Below, one piece after another: positions 5,751 through 13,027 of a stretch of 16,116 nucleotides of DNA. The translations under genes and the position numbers were made by a program. The notes beneath the pieces are model-generated. The model was not told the origin of the DNA. It was given only the letters and a program-made list of their open reading frames with translations, and searched no databases. Every line of letters starts with the position of its first letter. Positions within the stretch are counted from its first letter, which is position 1. Source of the DNA: DAOTUL01 sp034437435 (lineage in GTDB: Bacteria; Chloroflexota; Anaerolineae; Aggregatilineales; Phototrophicaceae); NCBI GenBank assembly GCA_964417785.1, contig CAYQJO010000089.1, forward strand, positions 1 through 16,116. Direction: 5' to 3'.

Positions 5751-7539
5751 TGGCAATCGCCACACTAAACGAGAATTTACTGCCCTGGCCTACGGTACTC
5801 TCGATCTCGACACGGCTGCCCATCTGCTCGACCAGACTTTGCGTAATCGAAAATCCGAGACCGGTACCCGGCTGTGATCGAATGAACTGGTCATCCGCCC
5901 GCCAGAATTTGGTCCCCAGTTTGGCGATTTGCTCAGCAGACATACCGATGCCGGTATCTTCCACTACAAAGCACACCCGGTCGCCATCTTGATAAGCGCG
6001 GAAGGTGATCGTGCCACCATCCGGGGTATATTTATAGGCGTTGCTGATGAGATTGATGAGAATCTGCAACAGCCGGTAATAATCGACCCAAAGGTCCGGC
6101 AGCCCTGGCACAATGTCTTCTACAAACTGATGATTGTGGGCCGTGATCTGCGGCAGCACACTGTCTTTGACCGCCTGGACCACCCCCTCAACCGAGACCG
6201 TGATCTCGTCCATGAAGAAATGGCCGCTTTCGATACGGCTGATGTCGGCCAGATCAGAAACGAGAATTTGCATCCGTTCGACGGTGTTGCTAATGTGGCC
6301 GAGGTACTCAATCTGCTGCTCATTGAGGTCACCCAACATCAACATCAAATCGGCATAGCCTTTGATGCCGGTCATGGGCGACTTGAGATCGTGGGCCACA
6401 ATACCGACAAACTCACTTTTGGCTTTATCAGCGTCCCGGACCGCCGCGTATAAACGGGCGTTTTCGATACTCACAGCGGCCCGTGCCACCACGCGCTCCA
6501 CCATATCCTGTTGTTCTTCGCTGAAGGGCTGCCCGTCCACCAGCACTACAACCCCGACCACATCGGTCTCACGCCGGATCGGGACCAGCAGCGTATCACC
6601 GGCATTAACCGTTTGGCCGGATCGCATCACTTCGTGGCAGGCGGGAAAAGTCTCGGTCAGGCTGGTGATGGTGCGATCCACTACACCGTAACTATCGACA
6701 GAGTGAAGCGCATCCCTTTCCACCAGGCCCAGATACCCACCGCTGGCACCAGCCAGACGGCAGGCCCATTCCAGCGTAATCGCCTTCGCCCGATCCGCAT
6801 CCAGCGTTTCACTCAACTGAAGATCGACACGACGCAGTTGGCGCAGTTGATCAATACGGCTGCTCAGGGCTTCGTCGGTGGCAGCAAACAGTATGGCATT
6901 ATCCAGCGCCATCGCTGCCTGCGATGAAAACGCATCCAGCGCATCCAGATCACTTTCGTGGAACAGGCCGGCGGTCGCCTGACTGTCCACATAGGCCACA
7001 CCGATCACACTACCGCGCACCCGCAGCGGCGATGCCATAATGCTGCGCAGCGATTGGGCGACAATACTGGCAGTCCCAGCAAAACGGGGGTCTTCGGTGG
7101 CGTTGGTCGTCAGAATCGGCATCCCGGAGTCGATCACCTGATTGGCAACCGTGCGGCTGTATCGGAAATCGTCACTCCCGATGGTCTGTTGGTCCAGATT
7201 ACGCGCTGCCTGGACAGTCAGACCGCCGTCGTCATCGCGCAGCATGAGGAAACCGCGCTCAGCGCCAGTCAACTGGATGATGGCATCCATCACCTGATCG
7301 AGAACCGTCTGCAAATCGAGCGAGGACCCCAACACCCGGCTGACATTGTAAAGTGCCTCAAAACGATGTGCCTGTGACCGTTGTGCCTGAAGCTCAGCCA
7401 CACGCAGGAGCAAATCATCCAGCTTATCCAGTTGTCTCACCAGGAAATCGCCATCCAGCCGTTCAGCGTTGACCTGACTCTTCACCAGACGCAGATTATT
7501 ACGCAAATTGGCAAGTTCAATTTCGGTGAAGTTGGTCAT
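5719..7539 (-). CDS. Tandem-GAF sensor histidine kinase, 606 aa
   Basis: A soluble hybrid of sensor and kinase. The helical N-terminus (1-55) is followed by a GAF domain at about 60-215 and a second, less typical GAF-like domain at about 235-362. The kinase core comes next: H-box with His383 (VAHDLKSPMTGIKGYADL), N-box NLISNAYKYTP (Asn500), G1 DTGIG (528-532), F-box TKFWRA and G2 GTGLG (558-562). No membrane segments are visible. GAF domains commonly bind cyclic nucleotides, haem, tetrapyrroles or redox ligands; no chromophore cysteine can be named here. ATG at 7539 overlaps the endonuclease stop as ATGA, so I prefer it to an in-frame codon at 7593 inside that gene. The 3' end overlaps the PIG-L gene. 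No receiver domain is attached. Confidence 0.9.
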   Translation of the reverse strand: MTNFTEIELANLRNNLRLVKSQVNAERLDGDFLVRQLDKLDDLLLRVAELQAQRSQAHRFEALYNVSRVLGSSLDLQTVLDQVMDAIIQLTGAERGFLMLRDDDGGLTVQAARNLDQQTIGSDDFRYSRTVANQVIDSGMPILTTNATEDPRFAGTASIVAQSLRSIMASPLRVRGSVIGVAYVDSQATAGLFHESDLDALDAFSSQAAMALDNAILFAATDEALSSRIDQLRQLRRVDLQLSETLDADRAKAITLEWACRLAGASGGYLGLVERDALHSVDSYGVVDRTITSLTETFPACHEVMRSGQTVNAGDTLLVPIRRETDVVGVVVLVDGQPFSEEQQDMVERVVARAAVSIENARLYAAVRDADKAKSEFVGIVAHDLKSPMTGIKGYADLMLMLGDLNEQQIEYLGHISNTVERMQILVSDLADISRIESGHFFMDEITVSVEGVVQAVKDSVLPQITAHNHQFVEDIVPGLPDLWVDYYRLLQILINLISNAYKYTPDGGTITFRAYQDGDRVCFVVEDTGIGMSAEQIAKLGTKFWRADDQFIRSQPGTGLGFSITQSLVEQMGSRVEIESTVGQGSKFSFSVAIANASFPFTTSG

Positions 7540-8216
7540 ATCTCGTTCTCTTGAAAATAGTCGCAGTGGGCGGTCAGCGGACACTGAGAACACAAAGGCA
7601 CACGCGCCTTACAGGTATCACGTCCGTGTTGAATCAGATGGATATGGAAAGCGTAGTAATCGTCCGGCGGGACAATCGCCTCCATAATCGGGTGGGCTTT
7701 CTCGGCGCTGACCTTCTGGGGCAAAAATCCGATGCGTTTGCCCACCCGATGGACATGCGTATCCACCGGGAAGGCCGGCAGGTTGAAGGCAAAACACAGG
7801 ACGATGGCCGCCGTTTTCGGTCCGACACCATCCAGGCTGACGAGCCAGTCACGAGCTTTCTCAATGGGCAAATCGCGCAGAAAATCAATGCTGTATTCGC
7901 CCTGCTGGTCCTTGATCGTCCGCAGCACCTTCTGGATACGCGGTCCCTTCTGGTTGGCGAGTCCTGCCGGTCGGATCACGTCAATTAGATCGTCGGTTGG
8001 TGCATCAACCACCGCCGCCCAGGTAGGATAGTGAGACTTGAGCGCATGAAACGCCCGGTCACGGTTGTTGTCGTTGGTGTTCTGGCTGAGGATACAACTT
8101 ACCAGTTCATCCATCGGCGATTGACCGGGCCGCCAGATCAATGTCCCATAGACATCGTTCAGGATTTGCGCAACCGGCTCGTATTTAGCTTTCTGGTGTT
8201 CGTCAATGATTGTCAT
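7536..8216 (-). CDS. nth: Endonuclease III-like DNA glycosylase/AP lyase, 226 aa
   Basis: Base-excision repair enzyme that removes oxidised pyrimidines and cleaves the abasic site. The helix-hairpin-helix LDGVGPKTAAIVL carries the catalytic Lys134, and VDTHVHRVGKR carries the catalytic Asp152. A C-terminal 4Fe-4S loop has Cys202, 209, 212 and 218 in the C-x6-C-x2-C-x5-C spacing of the family. Length matches. Divergence from the E. coli protein in the N-terminal part means a specialised subfamily is possible, so the symbol is by family. There is no Shine-Dalgarno site. A promoter whose predicted start falls at the ATG suggests a leaderless transcript. The gene begins 27 nt after the propeller gene stop and its own stop overlaps the next start as ATGA. 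Confidence 0.88.
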   Translation of the reverse strand: MTIIDEHQKAKYEPVAQILNDVYGTLIWRPGQSPMDELVSCILSQNTNDNNRDRAFHALKSHYPTWAAVVDAPTDDLIDVIRPAGLANQKGPRIQKVLRTIKDQQGEYSIDFLRDLPIEKARDWLVSLDGVGPKTAAIVLCFAFNLPAFPVDTHVHRVGKRIGFLPQKVSAEKAHPIMEAIVPPDDYYAFHIHLIQHGRDTCKARVPLCSQCPLTAHCDYFQENEI

Positions 8217-8222
8217 ATTTTA

Positions 8223-8252
8223 ATTTTACGCAGTATTCACGGTTCAGGGCAA
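8223..8252 (-). promoter_or_regulatory. Putative internal promoter giving a leaderless nth transcript
   Basis: On the minus strand TTGCCC (8252-8247) and TAAAAT (8228-8223) are 18 nt apart. A second TAAAAT follows at 8222-8217, directly before the ATG. The first -10 predicts a start within a base or two of the ATG at 8216, where no ribosome binding site is present. The -35 overlaps the end of the upstream gene. Confidence 0.45.
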
Positions 8253-9290
8253 GCGCACACTTCTTAATGTACCAAGATAGCGGGCATTGGCGATGCGCTC
8301 CAACCGGCCATCTTCCAGGCTGACTTTCCAGGTGGCGTCCTGTGTCGGGCTGGTAAAGATGACCCTGGCATTGTCTTCGGTCCAGGCAACAGGACGGACG
8401 AAGGTCGTGATATTGGTCGTCAACACCTCCTGCGTCAGCGTGCGCAGATCAACCAGCACGAAAATCGTCTGGATGGACTGCGACAGCCGCTCAACGTCGC
8501 TGATGCGAGCCAGTGCATAGATCGCGTAATTGCCATCATCGGAGATCATCACATCGCCGCCAGTGTCGTAATTATTGAGCCGCAGCGCCGGGACCACCTG
8601 GTCGACACCCGACACCAGATTGATGACATGCAGATCAAACGCCCGCAAATCGGTTGTCAGGCGCAAACGCAAAAACGAATTCTCATGGAAGGCTGCCCCG
8701 CAGATGCAGTTCCCCTGCTCACCAGGCAGGAAGGTTTTCTCACCGCTTTCCAGGTCCAACGCGAAAATGCCGACATACTGGTTGAAAGCCAGAAAGCGGT
8801 CGATACCGTCGGGATGGGCGTCCATATACAGAATCGTGCCATCGGCGCTGAACGCCAGCGGCAAGGCGCGGAGAGCACTGCCGGTCTCGTCGGTTTCCGT
8901 GAACACCAGCCGGGAGTCGGCCCCGTCCAGCCCGGCGACATAGGTGCGCGTCGCCAGCCGGTCCTGACTATCGATGAATGTGGTTGTCCAGGCGATTTGA
9001 TCCTCGCCCACATGCCAGTCGATTCGCCGGTCACCGCTGCGCATCTGGATGAAAGGATGCGGTGTGATGCTGCCATCCGGTGTCGCCACCATGACCTCAC
9101 GGCGACCGGGATCGTAAAATAGGATGCCATCGGGCATCACCGTGTACCGCTCGCCGCTGGTCGGCACCACCGTTTCTTCGCCCGTCAGCAAATCGACAAA
9201 GACCAGCTCGGTGTTCTGAAGCAAAAAGACATCGTACTGTGCCTCAGCGGGTACCAGCAGCAGGAGCAGCAGCACAACCAGCCAGTTCAA
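8244..9290 (-). CDS. Secreted beta-propeller-like protein, 348 aa
   Basis: A signal peptide is clear: a very short N-region, a run of valine and leucine (residues 4-13) and a likely cut after AEA (about residue 17). The mature part is a series of beta strands with recurrent propeller-like patterns (VDLLTGEETVVP, LAFSADGTILYMD, LDLESGEKTFLP, ISDDGNYAIYAL, WTEDNARVIFTS), similar to TolB or PD40 blades. No lipobox is present, so it is probably released or retained outside the membrane. The start is TTG at 9290, overlapping the sirtuin stop as TTGA, with GGAGG 7 nt upstream, so the rare start is well supported. The ligand is unknown. It differs from the two propellers at 10114 and 12079 in having a cleavable leader rather than an anchor. 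Confidence 0.78.
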   Translation of the reverse strand: MNWLVVLLLLLLVPAEAQYDVFLLQNTELVFVDLLTGEETVVPTSGERYTVMPDGILFYDPGRREVMVATPDGSITPHPFIQMRSGDRRIDWHVGEDQIAWTTTFIDSQDRLATRTYVAGLDGADSRLVFTETDETGSALRALPLAFSADGTILYMDAHPDGIDRFLAFNQYVGIFALDLESGEKTFLPGEQGNCICGAAFHENSFLRLRLTTDLRAFDLHVINLVSGVDQVVPALRLNNYDTGGDVMISDDGNYAIYALARISDVERLSQSIQTIFVLVDLRTLTQEVLTTNITTFVRPVAWTEDNARVIFTSPTQDATWKVSLEDGRLERIANARYLGTLRSVRLP

Positions 9291-10030
9291 CCCAATGCCT
9301 CCACCACCAACGGTAGGATCTCACCGGACGGCCCATCGAGTTTGAGATCGGCAATCCGGGTAATGGCGGAGTAATCGGGGTTTACCTCGATGATTATGGC
9401 CCCGGCCCGTCGGGCATAAGACGGCAGCGCGGCAGCCGGTGTGACTAATCCCGATGTTCCCACCACCAGCATGACGTCGCAGCGTTCACTGATCTGCACC
9501 GCCTGATTGAGCGTGGCTTCCAGCAGCATCTCACCGAACCAGACCACATCCGGGCGCACGTAAGCACCACAGTACGGGCATTTCGGCGGTACGCTATCGC
9601 TCTCAAGCTGAGTCAGGTCCACTATAGTTGGATCGCCCTGGCAGTTGTCGGCGCATTTACTCTGGGCAATGTTGCCGTGCAGGTGAATGACCTTCTGGCT
9701 GCCCGCCTGTTCATGCAGATCATCTACATTTTGCGTGATGATCCAGGTCTGGGGCAAGCGGCGTTCGATCTCGGCCAGCGCATAATGGCCGGGGTTGGGC
9801 CGCGACTTGCGCACCATCTCCCGCCGCCATTCATACCACTCCCATACCAATCGGGGATTCTGGCGAAACGCCTGGGGCGTGGCAAGCTGCTGCGGATCAT
9901 ACTGCGCCCACAGTCCGTGCTGTGCTTCACGGAATGTCGGCACACCGGACTCTTTGCTCACCCCGGCTCCGGTGAGGACAGCGATTTCCCCGGCGGCACG
10001 GAGCCACTCGGCGGCTTGTTTAGCGGACAT
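9287..10030 (-). CDS. Sir2-family NAD-dependent protein deacylase (sirtuin), 247 aa
   Basis: Removes acyl groups from lysine using NAD. The NAD-binding motif GAGVSKESGVPTFR is at 21-34, TQNVDDLHEQAG at 99-110, and the catalytic base is His118 in HLHGN. A four-cysteine zinc site (Cys126, 130, 151, 154) follows, then GTSGLVTPAA and the EVNP motif of the C-terminal Rossmann fold. Tyr66 and Arg69 in WEWYEWRREM match the Tyr-x-x-Arg pair that binds succinyl or malonyl groups in class III sirtuins such as SIRT5 and CobB, so activity on acidic acyl groups is likely. The start ATG has GGAGAG about 8 nt upstream. It is the first gene of the minus-strand run and overlaps the propeller gene start by 4 nt. 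Confidence 0.92.
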   Translation of the reverse strand: MSAKQAAEWLRAAGEIAVLTGAGVSKESGVPTFREAQHGLWAQYDPQQLATPQAFRQNPRLVWEWYEWRREMVRKSRPNPGHYALAEIERRLPQTWIITQNVDDLHEQAGSQKVIHLHGNIAQSKCADNCQGDPTIVDLTQLESDSVPPKCPYCGAYVRPDVVWFGEMLLEATLNQAVQISERCDVMLVVGTSGLVTPAAALPSYARRAGAIIIEVNPDYSAITRIADLKLDGPSGEILPLVVEALG

Positions 10031-10034
10031 TCAA

Positions 10035-10063
10035 TTTACTCTCCGGTACTACCCATATACAAC
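10035..10063 (+). promoter_or_regulatory. Weak candidate promoter of the propeller gene at 10114
   Basis: TTTACT (10035-10040) and TACAAC (10058-10063), 17 nt apart, each match 4 of 6 consensus positions, in the 83-nt spacer between divergent genes. TATACT at 10074-10079 is an alternative -10 without a good -35. Confidence 0.3.
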
Positions 10064-10113
10064 GCTCACGCTATATACTACTACGTGGCAGAAATTAGAG
10101 GTACGGACAACGC

Positions 10114-11034
10114 ATGATGAAGTATCTGATTGCCGGGGTGGTGTCCCTGGCGTTGATCGTCGTCATCGCAGCCATAGATGCAGAAGAACTGGAATGTGCG
10201 CTGACCACCGGTCACACTCCCTGGGAAAACGCAAGAATCGTGTGGCAGGAAGATGAGTTGGTCGTCCTGGCAGCCGGAGCGCACATTTTTTCATTGCCAG
10301 ATTATGCCTACACCTACTACAGTTGGGACGATCCCCGATCCGAGCCTTACAGCGAGACAGACGACACACTCATCTCTCCCGACGGCACACTCATGGTGGA
10401 CAACTTCACCCGCTACAGCCAGCGGACGTTGTATATCAAGGATCGTGAAGACACGATCATCCACCGCTATTCAGATGACAGTCCACAACCTGGACCGGTC
10501 GCGTGGTCACCGAACGGGAGCCAACTGGCCTTTGTTTTCCACCAATCCACCGAGTTTTCCCAGATCGTGCAGGAGTATGTGGGCGGTCTGGCGGTGATGG
10601 ACATCACCAATGGCGACGTGACCCCGCTGTTTCATCCCGACGGTTATATCCAGACATCGGTCGGCTATTACCAGTTCCACTGGTCGCCGGATAGCAGCAA
10701 GATCGCCTTCCTCGGTCGCTCGCCGGTTCGCTTTCACGACACCCTTTATATTGCCAATTTAGACACAGACGAGATCAGAAGCTATGGTGCAGTGGACCCC
10801 ATCTCATCGCTGTTCTGGATGCAGGACGGCGCGGCCATCCTGTTCTCGGTCAGTGACCGCATGCACCTGTTGGATGTGACGACCGGAATCACACGGAAAT
10901 ATATTGACGGGCGCAAGCCAGCAGTCTACGCCGGTCAAATCGCTTATCTGACCGGCCACGCTTGCAAAACGAATCTGGTGGTGGCTGACATCAACGGGGA
11001 AAATGCCCGGACGGTATATACCTTTGAATCCTGA
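10114..11034 (+). CDS. Membrane-anchored TolB-like beta-propeller protein, 306 aa
   Basis: One N-terminal hydrophobic segment (about residues 4-20) followed by an extracytoplasmic domain of propeller blades with PD40-type turns: ISPDGTLMVD, AWSPNGSQLAFV, HWSPDSSKIAFL, FWMQDGAAILFS. The protein has only two cysteines, Cys28 just after the anchor and Cys284 in the last blade, a placement that would let a disulfide close the ring. The sequence AIDAEELEC lacks a lipobox, so anchoring by the helix is more likely than by lipid. The start is the first of two ATGs; AGAGG lies 12 nt upstream, rather far. It is a paralogue of the gene at 12079. The ligand or role is unknown; similar proteins can be accessory factors of envelope complexes. 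Confidence 0.78.
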   Translation: MMKYLIAGVVSLALIVVIAAIDAEELECALTTGHTPWENARIVWQEDELVVLAAGAHIFSLPDYAYTYYSWDDPRSEPYSETDDTLISPDGTLMVDNFTRYSQRTLYIKDREDTIIHRYSDDSPQPGPVAWSPNGSQLAFVFHQSTEFSQIVQEYVGGLAVMDITNGDVTPLFHPDGYIQTSVGYYQFHWSPDSSKIAFLGRSPVRFHDTLYIANLDTDEIRSYGAVDPISSLFWMQDGAAILFSVSDRMHLLDVTTGITRKYIDGRKPAVYAGQIAYLTGHACKTNLVVADINGENARTVYTFES

Positions 11035-11059
11035 CATTCTCACAGAATTATAAGGTAAT
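11031..11059 (+). promoter_or_regulatory. Candidate promoter of the membrane protein gene at 11127
   Basis: CTGACA (11031-11036) and GGTAAT (11054-11059) are 17 nt apart, matching 5 and 4 of 6 positions. The -35 overlaps the stop codon of the preceding gene. A leader of about 60 nt would follow. Confidence 0.35.
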
Positions 11060-11126
11060 GCTCCTTGTGGTCTGTTTCACAATCGTTACGCTGCATCTGT
11101 CGCAAGTGCAATGAGGGTACAACGCC

Positions 11127-12026
11127 ATGATCACACTGGCTGCAAAACTGACCGACCACCTGGAACACTTGTGGGAAGACGTCATCATGAAGCGGGCCGC
11201 CGGGAGCATCCTGGTGGTGGCCTATCTCGCTGTTATCCTGTTGATCGAGATCAACCGGCAAGGCTTGCTGCCCGATTCACTGGGCGCATCGCTCCCTGCC
11301 AACCACTTCTACGCGGTTGAAGTCGCCTTCACGCTGCTGTTGTTCACCGAGGTGGTGAGCCTCATCTTCGGCTTAACCCGGTCGTTTTCCCGTTCCATCG
11401 GCATCCAGCTCGAAATTCTCTCTCTGATCTTGCTGCGCGACACCTTCAAGAAATTCACCGATTTCAGCGAGCCGCTGGAATGGGAGCAAATCGTGAATTA
11501 CGTCGGCCCGATGATCGCTGACGCCCTGGGTGCGCTGACGATCTTCTTGATTCTGGGCCTGTATTACCGGATGCAGAAAAGCCGTCCGATCACAGAGGAT
11601 GAAGTGGAACAGGCGGAGTTCATCGCATACAAGAAGCTGATTGCGTTGGGGCTGGTGTTCGTGTTCGCCCTCATCGGCATCGTGGACCTGTACCGTTTGT
11701 TAGCTGGATTGGAGACCTACCCGTTCTTTGAAAGCTTCTACACCGTGCTGATTTTCACCGACGTACTCATGGTCTTGTTATCGCTGCGCTACAGCAACAG
11801 CTTCGCGGTAACCTTCCGGAACTTCGGGTTCGCCGTCGTGACCGTGTTCATCCGGCTGGCGTTGATCGCCCCGACACTGGAAAGTGTCGCACTCGGCGTC
11901 GGCACGGCGTTTTTTGCACTGGCGATGTCCTACGCTTACCAACAGAACGGCGAACAGATCATCGAACACAGCAAGACCAGCACCCAGGAACTGCACTCCT
12001 ACGCTGCAAATACGGAAGGTAGCTAA
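11127..12026 (+). CDS. Multi-pass membrane protein of unknown function, 299 aa
   Basis: I do not recognise a named family. Hydrophobic helices lie at about residues 24-41, 63-84, 128-147, 170-191, 200-221, 230-250 and 253-270, so there are probably six to eight crossings. A conserved-looking stretch between the second and third, IQLEILSLILLRDTFKKF (about 93-110), combines an amphipathic helix with charged residues and might be functional. An acidic cytosolic-looking loop (ITEDEVEQAE) follows the third helix. The C-terminal tail is polar and Ser/Thr-rich. GAGGG lies 9 nt before the ATG. The gene is sandwiched between two paralogous propeller genes on the same strand, 92 nt after the first and 52 nt before the second, so the three may form one envelope unit, though this is only a positional inference. 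Confidence 0.75.
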   Translation: MITLAAKLTDHLEHLWEDVIMKRAAGSILVVAYLAVILLIEINRQGLLPDSLGASLPANHFYAVEVAFTLLLFTEVVSLIFGLTRSFSRSIGIQLEILSLILLRDTFKKFTDFSEPLEWEQIVNYVGPMIADALGALTIFLILGLYYRMQKSRPITEDEVEQAEFIAYKKLIALGLVFVFALIGIVDLYRLLAGLETYPFFESFYTVLIFTDVLMVLLSLRYSNSFAVTFRNFGFAVVTVFIRLALIAPTLESVALGVGTAFFALAMSYAYQQNGEQIIEHSKTSTQELHSYAANTEGS

Positions 12027-12036
12027 GCCGCTCCTG

Positions 12037-12045
12037 TGATAAAAT
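12037..12045 (+). promoter_or_regulatory. Putative extended -10 promoter of the propeller gene at 12079
   Basis: TGA directly precedes TAAAAT (12040-12045), forming a TGn extended -10 with 5 of 6 matches. No -35 is visible, as is common for this class. Transcription from about 12052 would leave a 27-nt leader holding the ribosome binding site. Confidence 0.45.
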
Positions 12046-12078
12046 GGACCTTGTTAGAGTCCCAGGGAGACTTGTTAT

Positions 12079-12926
12079 ATGCGGCGTGGTGTGCTGGTCG
12101 TGGTACCGATCGTGTTGATTGTGGCGGCAGGGGCTGTTTTCTTCCTGTTCTACCGCAGCGCCTTTGATGAGGCGGTTGACTGCGCCACACAATCGGTGCG
12201 TTGGGATTACTCTGACATTCACTGGTCGCGGGATGGATCGCAGATTGCGGTGTTTGCCCTGGGACTGGCCCCCGAAGGCTATATCCCCATCACCTTTATT
12301 TTGTCTGCCGATGGTGAAGGCGATGTGATTGAGATTGCTGGCGTGGACATCGAAGCCACCGCCGCTGACTACAATCTGGTGCAGCGTCCAACACGCGGTT
12401 GGTCGCCAGACCGCAGTCTGCACGCTTTCGGCGCGGTCCCCGGCAACGGCCAGCAGCGCCAGATATTCATCAAAGATGCCGACTGGGAAAACATTCGCCA
12501 GCTTACGCAAACCCGCTTCGACAAAGGCAAACCACAGTGGTCGCCCGATGGCAGTTTGATCGCCTTCGCCTCGGACCGGGCCGGACTCAACGCCGGTGAA
12601 GCCGATCAGGCATGGGGCGTCTCTATTGTCGATGTGCAGGGCACCAATGAACGCCTGTTGACATTGGTCACGGACGAGCCAGACATCGGTTGGATGCCAG
12701 ATAGCCAACATGCGCTGTTTTCCACGCAGAACGGCACCTACCGGATCAACGTGACGCCGGTCAACGGGGAATATGTGTCGGAGTTCGTGGTGGCAGGTCG
12801 CTATCCGGTGTGGTCGCCGGACGGCACCCGTATGGTCTATCTTTCACGGGCGGCCTGTGCGCCGCAGGTGTTTGTGGCAAATGCCAACGGCAGCGACCCA
12901 GAGCGCATCTACCAGTTCGAGGGATA
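12079..12926 (+). CDS. Membrane-anchored TolB-like beta-propeller protein, ends at the scaffold gap, 282 aa visible
   Basis: Paralogue of the gene at 10114. An N-terminal membrane helix (about 4-25) precedes PD40-type blades: HWSRDGSQIAVF, GWSPDRSLHAFG, QWSPDGSLIAFASDR, GWMPDSQHALFS and VWSPDGTRMVYLSR. There are exactly two cysteines, Cys35 after the helix and Cys260 in the final blade. The last known bases before the Ns are TA, in frame, so the codon is TAn and could be a stop. The paralogue also ends 22 residues after its last cysteine, exactly where this TAn falls, so the visible sequence is probably the whole protein. ATG has GGGAG 9-10 nt upstream. The function is unknown; an extracytoplasmic binding or scaffold role is likely. 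Confidence 0.8.
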
Positions 12927-13026
12927 NNNNNNNNNNNNNNNNNNNNNNNNNNNNNNNNNNNNNNNNNNNNNNNNNNNNNNNNNNNNNNNNNNNNNNNNNN
13001 NNNNNNNNNNNNNNNNNNNNNNNNNN
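12927..13026. other. Scaffold gap of exactly 100 N
   Basis: An exact run of 100 N is a common placeholder for a gap of unknown size. It separates the end of the propeller gene from the stop of the convergent MBL gene at 13028. The true content may be only a short intergenic terminator or may include more genes. Distances across it should not be trusted, and any protein read through it is artificial. Confidence 0.97.
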
Positions 13027-13027
13027 A

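Noticed and set aside
11959..12711. A 250-residue minus-strand open frame across the propeller gene
   Set aside because: It is antisense to two genes with good starts, membrane helices and PD40 motifs, and shows no domain of its own.
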